Source of the DNA: Pseudomonadota bacterium
GTDB lineage: Bacteria; Pseudomonadota; Gammaproteobacteria; Steroidobacterales; Steroidobacteraceae
Assembly (NCBI GenBank): GCA_021785405.1
Contig: JAJYFF010000009.1
Coordinates: forward strand, 1-60,622
Direction of reading: 5' to 3'
Length of the DNA: 60,622 nucleotides
The notes below the pieces were generated by a model that saw only the letters and a program-made list of their open reading frames with translations, ran no database searches and was not told the DNA's origin. Positions within the stretch are counted from its first letter, which is position 1. Every line of letters starts with the position of its first letter. Shown in pieces: positions 27,925-38,354 of the stretch. The position numbers and the translations under genes are program-made.

Positions 27925-29126
27925 TAGAGGCCTACATCTGCGACGCGATCCGGACCCCGATCGGTCGCTACGGCGGGGCACTCGCGCCGGTGCGCACCGA
28001 CGACCTCGCGGTCGTCCCCCTGCGCGCGTTGATGCAGCGGAACGCGGGCGTCGACTGGAGCGCGGTCGACGACGTGATCCTCGGTTGCGCGAACCAGGCG
28101 GGCGAGGACAATCGCAACGTCGCGCGGATGGCGGCGCTCCTCGCCGGTCTGCCGAAAGAGATCCCCGGCGTCACGATCAACCGGCTGTGCGGCTCCGGTC
28201 TCGACGCGGTCGCCGGCGCCGCGCGGATGATCCGCACCGGCGAAGCCGAGTTCGTCGTCGCCGGCGGCGTCGAGAGCATGAGTCGCGCGCCGTACGTGGT
28301 CGGCAAGGCGACGAGCGCCTACTCGCGCGACGTGCAGATGCACGACACCACGATCGGCTGGCGCTTCGTGAACGCCGCGATGAAGGCGCAATACGGGATC
28401 GACTCGATGCCGGAGACGGCCGAGAACGTCGCCGCGGAGTTCGGCGTCTCACGGGCGGACCAGGATGCGTTCGCGCTGCGCAGCCAGCAGCGCGCGCTGC
28501 GAGCTCAGGCGGACGGCACGCTCGCGGCCGAGATCACCCCGGTCTCGATCGCGAGCCGCAAGGGCCCCGCGGTCGCGGTCGACCGCGACGAGCACCCCCG
28601 CGAGACCTCGCTCGAGGCGCTCGCGAAGCTCGGTACGCCGTTTCGCACCGGTGGTTCGGTGACGGCGGGGAACGCGTCCGGCGTGAACGACGGCGCGTGT
28701 GCGCTGCTGATCGCGAGCGAGGCGGGGGCGCGCCGGCACGGTCTCGTCCCGCGCGCGCGCATCGTCGGCGCCGCGGTGGCCGGGGTCGAGCCGCGGCTCA
28801 TGGGCATCGGGCCCGTGCCCGCGACCCGCAAGCTCCTCGCGCGACACCATCTCGCGATCGACGCCATCGACGTGATCGAACTCAACGAGGCGTTCGCCGC
28901 GCAGGCGCTCGCGGTGCTGCGGCAGCTCGGGCTGCCGGACGATGCGCCGCACGTGAATCCGAACGGCGGCGCGATCGCGCTCGGACACCCGCTCGGGATG
29001 AGCGGTGCGCGACTCGCGACGACCGCGACCTACCAGCTCGGCCGCAGCGGCGCGCGCCACGCGCTGTGCACGATGTGCATCGGGGTCGGCCAGGGCATCG
29101 CGTTGTTGCTCGAGCGCGTGCGGTGA
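27921..29126 (+). CDS. paaJ: 3-oxoadipyl-CoA/3-oxo-5,6-dehydrosuberyl-CoA thiolase PaaJ
   Basis: A 401-residue thiolase performing the final chain-shortening steps. The acyl-accepting cysteine is in [12 protein letters not shown] (about residue 90), and the C-terminal catalytic residues are in [16 protein letters not shown] and [10 protein letters not shown]. The start sequence [19 protein letters not shown] is that of PaaJ/PcaF. The start at 27921 overlaps the paaI stop. Confidence 0.95.
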   Translation: MIEAYICDAIRTPIGRYGGALAPVRTDDLAVVPLRALMQRNAGVDWSAVDDVILGCANQAGEDNRNVARMAALLAGLPKEIPGVTINRLCGSGLDAVAGAARMIRTGEAEFVVAGGVESMSRAPYVVGKATSAYSRDVQMHDTTIGWRFVNAAMKAQYGIDSMPETAENVAAEFGVSRADQDAFALRSQQRALRAQADGTLAAEITPVSIASRKGPAVAVDRDEHPRETSLEALAKLGTPFRTGGSVTAGNASGVNDGACALLIASEAGARRHGLVPRARIVGAAVAGVEPRLMGIGPVPATRKLLARHHLAIDAIDVIELNEAFAAQALAVLRQLGLPDDAPHVNPNGGAIALGHPLGMSGARLATTATYQLGRSGARHALCTMCIGVGQGIALLLERVR

Positions 29127-31231
29127 GCGATCCGGCGATCCGCGTCCGTGACGAGAGCGGGATCGGCGTCGTCGAGATCGACCACCCGCCGGTGAATGCG
29201 CTCGCGCGTCCGGTGCGCGCCGCGCTGCTGGAGGCGATCGAACGCCTCGCGCACGACCCGGCGGTGCAGGCGATCGTGATCCACGGCTGCGGCCGTCATT
29301 TCATCGCCGGCGCCGACGTCCGCGAGTTCGACGCTCCGCCCGCCGAACCCTTGCTCCACGAGGTGCTGAATCGCGTCGAGGCGCTCGACAAGCCGGTGAT
29401 CGCCGCCTTGCACGGGACGACCCTCGGGGGCGGCGCGGAGCTCGCGCTCGCGAGCCACTATCGCTGCGCGACGCCCGACCTGTCGTTCGGCTTTCCCGAG
29501 ATCAAGCTCGGACTCCTGCCGGGCGCCGGCGGCACGGTGCGTCTGCCGCGCCTGGTCGGCATCCGACGCGCGCTCGAATTGATGACGAGCGGCACCCCGA
29601 TCGGGATCGCCGCCGCGCGCGAGCTCGGTCTCGTCGACCACGAACTGCGCGGCGACGTGCTCGCGGGCGCGGTCGCGTTCGCGCGCGAGCGGATCGCCGC
29701 GGGGGCTCCGCCGCGCCGCACGACCGACCTGCCGATGCCGGCTCCGGAGTCGCCGACCGTGTTCGCGGACGCTCGCGCCGCGTTGTCGGCGGCCGCGAGG
29801 CGCGTCCCGGCGAGCGAGGCGATCATCGCCGCGGTCGAGGCCTCGGCCTCTCAGTCTTGGCGAGCGGCGCTCGCGGCCGCGCGCGAACGCTTCGATGCCT
29901 GCCGGCGCTCGACCGAGTCGCGCGCGCTCCGCCACTTGTTCTTCGCGGAGCGGGTGCCCCCGCCGGCGGGCACGCCGCAACCGGTCGCGACCGTCGGTGT
30001 CGTCGGCGCCGGCACGATGGGCAGCGGCATCGCGATCGCGGCGGCGGCCGCCGGACTCGAGGTCACGTTGGTCGATGCCCAGGACGCCGCGCTCGCCGCC
30101 GGCCTCGGGCGCATCGAGCGGCACTTCGCCGACGCGCAACGCAAGGGGCGTCTCGACGCGGCGGGCGCCGCGGCGGCCACGGCGCGCGTCCGGGGTGCGA
30201 CGACCCTCGAGGCGCTCGCGCCGGTGGATCTCGTGATCGAAGCGGTCTTCGAGAGCCTCGAGGTCAAGCGCGGGGTGTTCGCCGAACTCGGGCGGGCGTG
30301 CCGTCCCGGCGCGGTGCTCGCGACCAACACCTCGACGCTCGACGTCGACGCGATCGCGGCGGCGAGCGGCCGACCCGCGGACGTCGTCGGCATGCACTTC
30401 TTCAGCCCGGCGCAGGTGATGCGGCTACTCGAGATCGTCCGTGGCCGCGACACCGCGCCGGCGGTGCTCGCGACCGCGTTCGCGCTCGGCAAGCGCCTCG
30501 GCAAGATCGGCGTGGTGGTCGGCAACGGATTCGGCTTCGTCGGCAACCGGATGCTGTACGCCTACGGTCGCGAGAAGGAACTGATGATGCTGGAGGGCGC
30601 GACGCCGATCGAGATCGATCGCGCGCTCGAGACGTTCGGGATGGCCATGGGCCCGAACGCGGTCGGCGACCTCGCCGGGCTCGACATCGGCTACGCGGTG
30701 CGCCGCGGCTGGCGGGAACGGCCGGACGATCCGCGCTTCTACCGGGTCTCGGATCTGCTCGTCGAGCAAGGACGGCTCGGCCAGAAGAACGGCCGCGGTT
30801 TCTATCGCTACGAGCCTGGCGGGCGACGCGGCACGCCCGACCCGGAGGTCGACGCGCTGATTCGCGCCGAAGCCGAGCGCCTCGGGATCGCGCGCCGCGC
30901 GATCGGCGCGGACGAGATCGTCGAGCGCTGCATGCTGGCGTTGATCGACGAGGGCGTCCGGTTGCTCGAGGAGGGCATCGCCGCGCGCGCCTCCGACATC
31001 GACCTCGTGTGGTGCCACGGCTACGGATTTCCGCGCGAGCGCGGCGGCCCGATGTTCTACGCCGACACGCTCGGCCTCGGCCACGTGCTGGAACGGATCC
31101 GTTGCTACGCGAGGACCCGCGGCCCGCGGTACTGGACGCCCACGGCGAGCCTCGAACGGCTCGCGCGTGACGGCGGGCGGCTCGCCGACGAACCGTCGGC
31201 GCCCACGACCTCGGCAACCGGGCGAGGGTGA
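29123..31231 (+). CDS. Fused enoyl-CoA hydratase / 3-hydroxyacyl-CoA dehydrogenase in the paa operon
   Basis: A 702-residue two-enzyme protein. Residues ~1-190 are crotonase-like with two hydratase glutamates in [14 protein letters not shown] and [14 protein letters not shown]. From about 290, [20 protein letters not shown] starts the NAD-binding domain, followed by [30 protein letters not shown] and [13 protein letters not shown], then the C-terminal dehydrogenase domain. Order and length resemble FadJ/FadB. Because no separate paaF or paaH is present, it likely performs both 2,3-dehydroadipyl-CoA hydration and 3-hydroxyadipyl-CoA oxidation. GTG start 29123 overlaps the paaJ stop. Confidence 0.9.
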   Translation: MSDPAIRVRDESGIGVVEIDHPPVNALARPVRAALLEAIERLAHDPAVQAIVIHGCGRHFIAGADVREFDAPPAEPLLHEVLNRVEALDKPVIAALHGTTLGGGAELALASHYRCATPDLSFGFPEIKLGLLPGAGGTVRLPRLVGIRRALELMTSGTPIGIAAARELGLVDHELRGDVLAGAVAFARERIAAGAPPRRTTDLPMPAPESPTVFADARAALSAAARRVPASEAIIAAVEASASQSWRAALAAARERFDACRRSTESRALRHLFFAERVPPPAGTPQPVATVGVVGAGTMGSGIAIAAAAAGLEVTLVDAQDAALAAGLGRIERHFADAQRKGRLDAAGAAAATARVRGATTLEALAPVDLVIEAVFESLEVKRGVFAELGRACRPGAVLATNTSTLDVDAIAAASGRPADVVGMHFFSPAQVMRLLEIVRGRDTAPAVLATAFALGKRLGKIGVVVGNGFGFVGNRMLYAYGREKELMMLEGATPIEIDRALETFGMAMGPNAVGDLAGLDIGYAVRRGWRERPDDPRFYRVSDLLVEQGRLGQKNGRGFYRYEPGGRRGTPDPEVDALIRAEAERLGIARRAIGADEIVERCMLALIDEGVRLLEEGIAARASDIDLVWCHGYGFPRERGGPMFYADTLGLGHVLERIRCYARTRGPRYWTPTASLERLARDGGRLADEPSAPTTSATGRG

Positions 31232-31235
31232 ACCG

Positions 31236-33284
31236 ATGCGGCTCGACAGCTACGTTCTCGGCGAATGGCGCTTCGGTCGGGGCGACGGAAGCGCACTGCG
31301 CGACGCGACCACCGGCGAGGTCGTCGCCCGCGCGAGCACCGACGGGTTCGACCACGGCGCGATCCTCGACCATGCGCGCCGCGTCGGCGGTCCCGCGCTG
31401 CGCGCACTCACGTTCCACGAGCGCGCCGCGATGCTGCGCACGCTCGGCAAGCGGCTGCTCGAGATCAAGGAAGAGTTCTACGAGCTGTCGGTCCGCACCG
31501 GCGCGACCCGCACGGACTCCTGGGTCGACATCGATGGCGGCATCGGCACGATGCTGGTGTTCGCGTCGAAGGGCGCGCGGGAACTGCCGAACGCGCGCGT
31601 CTACCTCGACGGCGACGTCGAGGGTCTGTCGAAACGCGGCACCTTCATGGGTCAACACCTGTGCGTGCCGCTCGAGGGGGTCGCGGTCCAGATCAACGCG
31701 TTCAATTTCCCGGTCTGGGGGATGCTCGAGAAGCTAGCGCCCGCGATCCTCGCCGGAGTCCCGGTGGTCGTGAAGCCGGCGACCGCGACCTCGTACCTGA
31801 CCCAGCGCGTCGTGCGGCGAATCCTCGAGCACGGCGTGCTGCCGCCCGGCGCGTTGCAATTGTTGTGCGGCAGCGCCGGGGATCTGTTCGATCACCTCGA
31901 CTGCCAGGACGTCGTGTCGTTCACCGGCTCGGCGAGCACCGCCGCGACGCTGCGCACGCACGCCGCGGTCGTGCGCCATTCCGTACGCTTCATCGCCGAG
32001 ACCGACTCGCTGAACTCCTCGATCCTCGGCCCCGACGCGGCGCCCGGTACGCCGGAATTCGATCTCTACGTCGCCGAGGTGGTGCGCGAGATGACCGCGA
32101 AGGCCGGGCAGAAATGCACCGCGATCCGCAAGGCGATCGTACCGATGGACTTCGCGGACGCGGCCGCCGCGGCGATCGCCGCGCGGCTCGAGCAGATCGT
32201 GGTCGGCGACCCGCGGCTCGCGGAGGTGCAAATGGGCCCGCTCGCGAGCCGTGAGCAACGCACCGAGGTGCTCGCCAGGATCGAGGCGCTGCGCGCGGGG
32301 GCGGATCCGGTGCGCGCACCGTCGGGGACGCTGCGCGTGCGGGGCGCCGATGCGAGCCAGGGCGCGTTCGTCGCACCGCTGCTGCTGCGCTGCCGGGACG
32401 ACGCGTCCGCCGACGTGATCCACACGATCGAGGCCTTCGGCCCGGTCGCGACGGTCGTACCGTACCGGGAGATCGGCCAGGCGATCGAGCTCGCGCGGCG
32501 CGGCGAAGGAAGCCTCGCCGGCTCGGTGTTCACCGCGGACCCGACGATCGCGACCGAACTCGTGCTGGGCCTCGCGCCCTACCACGGCCGAGTGCTGGTG
32601 GTCGACCGTCACTGCGCCGCGGAGTCGACCGGGCACGGGTCGCCCCTCGCGCCGCTCGTGCACGGCGGACCCGGCCGCGCGGGCGGCGGCGAAGAACTCG
32701 GCGGGCTGCGCGGCGTGCTGCACTACCTGCAGCGCGTCGCCGTGCAGGGATCGCCGGACGTGCTGACCGCGGTCGGCGGACGCTGGGTCCGCGGCGCGCG
32801 CGAGCGCGATCCGGGGCGGCATCCGTTCCGCAAACCCTTCGGCGAGCTCGCGATCGGCGATACGTTCCGCTCCGGCGCGCGCGAGGTCACGCTCGCCGAC
32901 ATCGAGGCGTTCGCGGCGCTGACCGGGGACCGCTTCTATGCCCACATGAGCGACGCCGACGCGGCCCGCAACCCCCTGTTCGGCGGCCGGGTCGCGCACG
33001 GCTACTTCTTGATATCGGCCGCGGCCGGCTTGTTCGTCGATCCGGACTACGGGCCGGTGCTCGGCAACTACGGTCTCGACGGCCTGCGCTTCGTGAAGCC
33101 GGTGAAGCCCGGCGACAGCATCCAGGTCCGGCTCACCTGCAAGCACAAATCGCTGCGCGCCGACAAGGGCTGGGGCGAGGTGCGCTGGGACACCGAGATC
33201 ACCAACCAGCAGGGCGAGACGGTCGCGGCCTACGACGTGCTGACCATGGTCAGCGTGTACGCGGTCCCCGACGCGGCGCGTTGA
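31236..33284 (+). CDS. paaZ: Oxepin-CoA hydrolase / semialdehyde dehydrogenase PaaZ
   Basis: A 682-residue bifunctional enzyme opening oxepin-CoA and oxidising the semialdehyde. The N-terminal aldehyde dehydrogenase (~1-515) has [11 protein letters not shown] and the catalytic cysteine in [14 protein letters not shown]. The C-terminal MaoC-type hydratase (~540-682) has [15 protein letters not shown] and [14 protein letters not shown] with the Asp/His pair. Length equals E. coli PaaZ (681). Start 31236 follows GGGCGAGGG. Confidence 0.96.
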   Translation: MRLDSYVLGEWRFGRGDGSALRDATTGEVVARASTDGFDHGAILDHARRVGGPALRALTFHERAAMLRTLGKRLLEIKEEFYELSVRTGATRTDSWVDIDGGIGTMLVFASKGARELPNARVYLDGDVEGLSKRGTFMGQHLCVPLEGVAVQINAFNFPVWGMLEKLAPAILAGVPVVVKPATATSYLTQRVVRRILEHGVLPPGALQLLCGSAGDLFDHLDCQDVVSFTGSASTAATLRTHAAVVRHSVRFIAETDSLNSSILGPDAAPGTPEFDLYVAEVVREMTAKAGQKCTAIRKAIVPMDFADAAAAAIAARLEQIVVGDPRLAEVQMGPLASREQRTEVLARIEALRAGADPVRAPSGTLRVRGADASQGAFVAPLLLRCRDDASADVIHTIEAFGPVATVVPYREIGQAIELARRGEGSLAGSVFTADPTIATELVLGLAPYHGRVLVVDRHCAAESTGHGSPLAPLVHGGPGRAGGGEELGGLRGVLHYLQRVAVQGSPDVLTAVGGRWVRGARERDPGRHPFRKPFGELAIGDTFRSGAREVTLADIEAFAALTGDRFYAHMSDADAARNPLFGGRVAHGYFLISAAAGLFVDPDYGPVLGNYGLDGLRFVKPVKPGDSIQVRLTCKHKSLRADKGWGEVRWDTEITNQQGETVAAYDVLTMVSVYAVPDAAR

Positions 33285-33318
33285 GTCCGTCGGCGTCGGC
33301 CCCTGCGAGGAGTATCGA

Positions 33319-34119
33319 ATGAGCGCGAGCGCCGACCCGACGCAGTACCGGACGAACTACGCGAGCCTCGGCTTCGAGGTGCCGTCGCCCGGCGTCCTGG
33401 AAATCGTGATCTCGAACCCCGGACGGCACAACGCCGCGTCCGAGTCGATGCACGGTGACCTCGCCCGCATATGGCGCGAGATCGACCTCGACGACGCGGT
33501 GCGCGCGGTGCTGATCCGCGGCGCCGGCGAGCATTTCTCCGCGGGTGGCGACTTCGCGATGATCGAGCGCATGATCGAGGACGAGGCGACGCTCGTGCGC
33601 GTGTGGAAGGAGGCGAGCGATCTCGTCTACAACCTCGTGAACTGCTCGAAGCCGATCGTGTCGGCGATCCGCGGCTCCGCGGTCGGCGCGGGCCTCGCGG
33701 TCGCGCTGCTCGCGGACGTATCGGTCGCCGGGCGCGGCGCGAAGATCCTCGACGGCCACACCCGGATCGGCGTCGCCGCCGGCGACCACGCGGTGATGAT
33801 CTGGCCGCTGCTGTGCGGCCTCGCGAAGGCGCGCTACCACTTGCTGACGAACCGGCCGATCTCGGGCGAGGAGGCCGAGCGGATCGGACTGGTCGCGCTG
33901 TGCGTCGACGATGCGGCGGTACGCGACACCGCGCTCGGCATCGCGGTGGATCTCGCCGCCGGCAGTGCGACCGCGATGCGTTGGACGAAGCATGCGCTCA
34001 ACAACTGGCTGCGGCTCGCGGGTCCGAGCTTCGATGCGTCGCTCGCGCTCGAGTTCCTCGGCTTTCGTCTGCAGGACGCGCGTGACGGGCTCGCGGCCAT
34101 CCGCTCGCGGGGCCGCTGA
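33319..34119 (+). CDS. Crotonase-fold protein of unknown specificity in the paa operon
   Basis: A 266-residue enoyl-CoA hydratase/isomerase-family protein. Oxyanion-hole segments are [12 protein letters not shown] and [15 protein letters not shown]. Neither canonical hydratase glutamate is in place: the first position is in GAGLAVALL and the second reads [14 protein letters not shown] with an Asp, so ordinary hydration is doubtful; an isomerase or another crotonase reaction is more likely. It is the last plus-strand gene of the paa cluster, 34 nt after paaZ. Confidence 0.75.
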   Translation: MSASADPTQYRTNYASLGFEVPSPGVLEIVISNPGRHNAASESMHGDLARIWREIDLDDAVRAVLIRGAGEHFSAGGDFAMIERMIEDEATLVRVWKEASDLVYNLVNCSKPIVSAIRGSAVGAGLAVALLADVSVAGRGAKILDGHTRIGVAAGDHAVMIWPLLCGLAKARYHLLTNRPISGEEAERIGLVALCVDDAAVRDTALGIAVDLAAGSATAMRWTKHALNNWLRLAGPSFDASLALEFLGFRLQDARDGLAAIRSRGR

Positions 34120-34131
34120 GCCGATTCCGCC

Positions 34132-35079
34132 TCAATCGCGCCGCGCGCGGCGCGCCGGCCCGACCCGCAACGTCGCGGGCACGCCGAACGCCGCCGCGAG
34201 GTCCCGGCGAGCGCGGCGCCCGACGTCCAAGCGCCGGCAGTTCACGATCGCGAGGCGGAACCCGCCCGGGGGCATCGCGTGCGCCCGCGGCGGTCGCGTC
34301 TCGTCGAACGGAATCTGCACGCTCAGCACCGCCGTGCGCCGACGGATCGCCGCGACCCGGTCCGGGGGCGGATGACGATAGCGCCGCCCGTGCGGCCCGA
34401 ACAGCACGACGCTGTAGCCGTCGACGCGCGCGGGCTCCGCGAAGCACCAGCGGCGCCGCGCGTACAGACGCACCACCGCATCGACCCAACCGGGCCCGTA
34501 GAGATCCGGCCATTGGTCGGCGAAGCGCAGGTGCGCCTCGATGATCCGTTCGCCGATCGTCTCGAGATTCAGCATCCCCGTGTAGCCCACGAGGTGCGCT
34601 TCGGTCCACGCGCGGCAATACGCCGCGAGCGCGGGTCGGGGCGCGGCCTCGATCACCCAGTGATCGAAGGTCCCGTGCGGGCCGGGCCGCCCGACCGCGT
34701 GTCGCAGCCAGCGCACCGTCCCGTTCTGCACCGCGAGGTCGGTGCTCACGTGCACGCCGGTGAGCAGACTCATCCACAGGTGGCCCGGCCGCTGATGGCG
34801 GGCGTAGGCGCGCGCATCGGCGAGCACCCGGCTCTCGAGACCCATGCCGCGCAGGTTCACGATCGGCTTGCTGAACACCGGATAGCCGCGCGGCGCGACA
34901 CCGTGCGGAGCGCATTCGATGCCCTGCGATTCGGCGATCCGCAGCTTGTCGTAGACCCAGCGGTGGCGCGGCTGCAGCGTCCACGCATCCGCGTCGTCGG
35001 TCGGTATCGACACGTCGGTGGGACAGGCGACGGCCTCGAAGTATTGCCGTCGCCAGGGGTCGCGTTCGATGATCGGCAT
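34132..35079 (-). CDS. Uncharacterised protein downstream of paaK
   Basis: A 315-residue protein I cannot assign. No signal peptide or membrane segment is visible. The middle contains FSKPIVNLRGMGLESRVL, GVHVSTDLAVQNGTV and GMLNLETIGERIIEAHLRF, an order (lysine block, beta-strand, N-x-E-x-I-x-x-x-I-x-E-x-x-x-R) that vaguely recalls ATP-grasp folds. The C-terminus is rich in arginine. It follows paaK by 42 nt on the same strand and is probably co-transcribed, which suggests a link to aromatic metabolism, but no reaction can be proposed. Confidence 0.6.
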   Translation of the reverse strand: MPIIERDPWRRQYFEAVACPTDVSIPTDDADAWTLQPRHRWVYDKLRIAESQGIECAPHGVAPRGYPVFSKPIVNLRGMGLESRVLADARAYARHQRPGHLWMSLLTGVHVSTDLAVQNGTVRWLRHAVGRPGPHGTFDHWVIEAAPRPALAAYCRAWTEAHLVGYTGMLNLETIGERIIEAHLRFADQWPDLYGPGWVDAVVRLYARRRWCFAEPARVDGYSVVLFGPHGRRYRHPPPDRVAAIRRRTAVLSVQIPFDETRPPRAHAMPPGGFRLAIVNCRRLDVGRRARRDLAAAFGVPATLRVGPARRARRD

Positions 35080-35121
35080 GGCGCGCGGGCCGGCGTTCGC
35101 TAGGGGAGTGCGCGTCCCCGC

Positions 35122-36444
35122 TCAGCCGCCGCGGCGAGCGCGTTGGTCGAGGATGCGGCGTGCCTTGCCGCCGGACCGCTCGATGCCTTGCGGGCCGACG
35201 GGCGTCACCTTCGCAGTCACGCCGACGTATGCCTTGATCTGATGCCGCAGCTCCGCGGCGACCGTCTCGAGCCCGCCGGTCGACAGCTCGCCCCAGGCCT
35301 CGGCGCGCACCTCGACCTTCACCTCGAGCTCGTCGAGATGGCCCTCGCGGGTGACGATCAACTGATATTGCGGCGTCAGTTGCGGCACGCGCAGGATCAG
35401 CTCCTCGACCTGGGTCGGGAACAGGTTCACGCCGCGGATGATCAACATGTCGTCGCTGCGCCCGCTGATCCGGTCCATGCGACGCATCGAGCGGGCCGTC
35501 GGCGGCAGCAGCCGCGTGAGGTCCCGCGTGCGGTACCGGATCACCGGCAGCCCTTCCTTCGTGAGCGAGGTGAACACGAGCTCGCCGAGTTCCCCGTCCG
35601 GCAACGGCCGCCCGGTCTGCGGGTCGACGATCTCGGGATAGAAATGGTCCTCCCAGATCACCGGACCGTCCTTGGTCTCGACGCATTCGCTCGCGACCCC
35701 CGGGCCCATCACTTCCGACAGGCCGTAGATGTCGAGCGCGTCGATGCCCGCGGTGGACTCGATCTCCTCGCGCATCGCGTTCGTCCACGGCTCGGCGCCG
35801 AAGATCCCGATTTCCAGCGAGGAACCCCGCGGGTCCCGGCCCTGGCGCAGCATCTCCTCCAGCAGCACCAGCATGTAGGAGGGCGTGACCATGATGATCC
35901 GCGGTTGGAAGTCCGCGATCAGCTGCACCTGCCGCTCGGTCTGGCCGCCCGACACCGGAACCACGGTGCAGCCGAGCCGTTCGGCGCCGTAGTGCGCGCC
36001 GAGCCCACCCGTGAACAGACCGTAGCCGTAGGCGACGTGCACGATGTCGCCGGGCCGGCCGCCGGCGGCGCGGATCGAGCGCGCGACCAGCGTCGCCCAG
36101 ACGTCGATGTCGCGGGCGGTATAGCCGACCACGGTCGGCTTGCCGGTCGTGCCGCTCGACGCGTGCACCCTGACGATGCGTTCGCGCGGCACCGCGAACA
36201 ACCCGAACGGGTAATGCTCGCGCAGGTCGGCCTTCGCCATCATCGGAAATTTCGCGAGGTCCGCGAGCTCGCGCAGGTCCGACGGGTGCACGCCCGCGTC
36301 GTCGAAGCGGCGCCGGTAGTGCTCGACGTTCTCGTAGGCATGCCGCACGGCGCCACGCAGCCGCTCGAGCTGCAGCGCGCGAAGCTCGTCGAGACTCGCG
36401 GTCTCGATCGGCTCGAGATCCGCGGGATGGTGCGAACGCGACAT
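35122..36444 (-). CDS. paaK: Phenylacetate-CoA ligase
   Basis: A 440-residue adenylate-forming enzyme that activates phenylacetate with CoA and ATP. The AMP/phosphate loop is HASSGTTGKPTVVGYT; other conserved blocks are GYGLFTGGLGAHYGAERLG, DIYGLSEVMGPGVASEC, YRTRDLTRLL and SGRSDDMLIIRGVNLFP. E. coli PaaK has 437 residues. It is transcribed towards the rest of paa from its own promoter, divergent from aauB (126 nt gap), and sits exactly between the amine dehydrogenase and ring-degradation genes. Confidence 0.96.
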   Translation of the reverse strand: MSRSHHPADLEPIETASLDELRALQLERLRGAVRHAYENVEHYRRRFDDAGVHPSDLRELADLAKFPMMAKADLREHYPFGLFAVPRERIVRVHASSGTTGKPTVVGYTARDIDVWATLVARSIRAAGGRPGDIVHVAYGYGLFTGGLGAHYGAERLGCTVVPVSGGQTERQVQLIADFQPRIIMVTPSYMLVLLEEMLRQGRDPRGSSLEIGIFGAEPWTNAMREEIESTAGIDALDIYGLSEVMGPGVASECVETKDGPVIWEDHFYPEIVDPQTGRPLPDGELGELVFTSLTKEGLPVIRYRTRDLTRLLPPTARSMRRMDRISGRSDDMLIIRGVNLFPTQVEELILRVPQLTPQYQLIVTREGHLDELEVKVEVRAEAWGELSTGGLETVAAELRHQIKAYVGVTAKVTPVGPQGIERSGGKARRILDQRARRGG

Positions 36445-36570
36445 CGGTGATGCCTCCCCCCGGGGCGCGACGTTGCCGGTAGTGTAGCGGAATCGGGTGC
36501 GCTGCTGGCCAAGTGCACGCGGCGATTGTAGACTCGAAGACATTCGCAGCTGACCCCACGAGCACACGCC

Positions 36571-37797
36571 ATGCGCGCTCCGACGACCGCGATTCTTCGA
36601 TGCGACCTCCGCGGCGTAGGCCGCTCCCGAGGGCTGCGCGCGCTCGCCGTGCTCGCCGGCTGGCTCGGTGCCGCGATGCTCGCGAGCGCGACGCCCGCAC
36701 GCACCCGGCCGGCGGCACTGCCATCGGACGTCGGCCGTCATCCGACGGTCGCGGTGCTGCCGACGCCCGCGTCGAAACACTGGGTCTGGGTCAACGATTT
36801 CGTGTTCCCGCACATGGCGGACGGGACCGCGCACCTCGTCGACGGCGATACCGGCCGCTATCTCGGCACCTTGAGCACCGGCTACAGCTATTCGCACCTC
36901 GTACTGTCCCCGGACGGCCGCTGGATCTACTCGCCGGAGACGTATTTCTCGCGGGGCACCCGCGGCAAGCGCACCGACGTCGTCACGATCTACGACGCGC
37001 GCACCCTCGATCCGGCCGGCGAGATCCGCATTCCGCCGAAGCGGGCGTCGGACATGCCGGTGATGGGCGACGTCGCGTTGACCGACGACGCACGGTACCT
37101 GCTGATCTACGACTTCAATCCCGCGCAGAGCATCACGGTCGTCGACATGAAGACGCGCCGCTTCCTGCGCGAGATTCCGATCCCGGGCTGCGCGTTCGCC
37201 TATCCGTCGGGACCGCGATCGTTCTTCTCCGTCTGCGGCGACGGGTCGGTCGTGCTGATCGATCTCGCGCGCGATGGCAAGGTCGTGCGCCACCACACCG
37301 ATCAATTGCTGCCGATGGGCGCGGATCCGGTCACCGAGAAGCCGGTTCGGGTCGGCGACGTGTGGTATTTCGTGACTTTCGACGGACGCATCGTGCCGCT
37401 CGAGGTGAAGGATGGGCGAGCCGTCGTCGAACCGTCCTGGTCGCTGACGACCGCGGCGGAGCGCGCGCAGGGCTGGCGCCCCGGCGGCTTGCAACAGCTC
37501 GCGGTCAGCGTGCCCTTGCACCGCCTGTACGCGATCATGCACCAGGGCGACCTCACGACGCACAAGGATCCGGGCAAGACGGTCTGGGTCTACGACCTCG
37601 CGACCCACCGGAAGGTGCAGGAGATTGCGTTGAAGCGCCTCGCGAGCTCGATCCAGGTCACGACCGACGCCGCACCGCTGCTGTTCACGGTGTTCATCGA
37701 CGGTCCGGATCTCGACGTGTACGACGCGGTCAGCGGGCACTGGCTGCGCACGGTGACGGACGTCGCCGCGACGCCGACGGTCCTGGTCACGCCCTGA
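36571..37797 (+). CDS. aauB: Aromatic amine dehydrogenase large (heavy) subunit
   Basis: A 408-residue beta-propeller subunit homologous to MauB/AauB. Typical blocks: VWVNDFVFPHMADGTAHLVD, YSHLVLSPDGRWIYSPETYFSRG, DFNPAQSITVVDM and DPGKTVWVYDLATHRKV. An N-terminal hydrophobic stretch (LRALAVLAGWLGAAMLAS) should export it to the periplasm. The light subunit (38994-39518) is closer to the aromatic than to the methylamine enzyme, hence aau rather than mau. First gene of aauB-E-D-A-cytochrome. Confidence 0.88.
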   Translation: MRAPTTAILRCDLRGVGRSRGLRALAVLAGWLGAAMLASATPARTRPAALPSDVGRHPTVAVLPTPASKHWVWVNDFVFPHMADGTAHLVDGDTGRYLGTLSTGYSYSHLVLSPDGRWIYSPETYFSRGTRGKRTDVVTIYDARTLDPAGEIRIPPKRASDMPVMGDVALTDDARYLLIYDFNPAQSITVVDMKTRRFLREIPIPGCAFAYPSGPRSFFSVCGDGSVVLIDLARDGKVVRHHTDQLLPMGADPVTEKPVRVGDVWYFVTFDGRIVPLEVKDGRAVVEPSWSLTTAAERAQGWRPGGLQQLAVSVPLHRLYAIMHQGDLTTHKDPGKTVWVYDLATHRKVQEIALKRLASSIQVTTDAAPLLFTVFIDGPDLDVYDAVSGHWLRTVTDVAATPTVLVTP

Positions 37798-37808
37798 AGG
37801 GGAGCCGC

Positions 37809-38354
37809 GTGCTCGATCCGGCCGTCGGTACCTTGATCGATCTCGGCGGAGCCGCGTTGCTCGCGTCGGCCGCGATCCACAAACTCGGGGATTTCGACCG
37901 CTTCGCGACGGTGTTCGCCGCGTATCGGATTTCGCCCGCGCGCGGGTCGCGCGGGGTCGCCGCGCTGGTGCCGGCGGTCGAGCTCGCGATCGCGTTCGCG
38001 TTGCCGTGGCCGCGCACCCATCGGGCCGCGGCGCTGTGCGCCGGGGCGCTGCTCGCGCTGTACGGCGTGGCGATCGCATTGAACCTCGCGCGCGGTCGCC
38101 GGGACCTCGACTGCGGCTGCGGTGGTCCGCGGGATCGGCGCCGCATCGCCCCGTGGATGGTGTGGCGCAATGCGCTCGTCGCGGCGTGGCTCGTCGCGGC
38201 GGCGGTGCTCCCCTGGTCGTCGCGTCCGCTCGCGGCCGTCGACGGCCTGACCCTCGGCGGCGGCCTGTTCGCGATGACCGTGCTCTACCGGACGCTCGAC
38301 CGGCTGATGGGCGAGATCGCGCCGAAGGGCTTCGCGATGCGGGGGATCCGATGA
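37809..38354 (+). CDS. aauE: AauE/MauE membrane maturation protein
   Basis: A 181-residue protein with about five hydrophobic helices (LIDLGGAALLASAAIHKL, ALVPAVELAIAFALPW, AALCAGALLALYGVAIALNL and others) and a paired cysteine motif DCGCGG between helices, as in MauE/DsbD-like proteins. It is thought to help transport or form disulfides of the many-cysteine light subunit. GTG start at 37809; the stop overlaps aauD by four bases. Confidence 0.9.
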   Translation: MLDPAVGTLIDLGGAALLASAAIHKLGDFDRFATVFAAYRISPARGSRGVAALVPAVELAIAFALPWPRTHRAAALCAGALLALYGVAIALNLARGRRDLDCGCGGPRDRRRIAPWMVWRNALVAAWLVAAAVLPWSSRPLAAVDGLTLGGGLFAMTVLYRTLDRLMGEIAPKGFAMRGIR

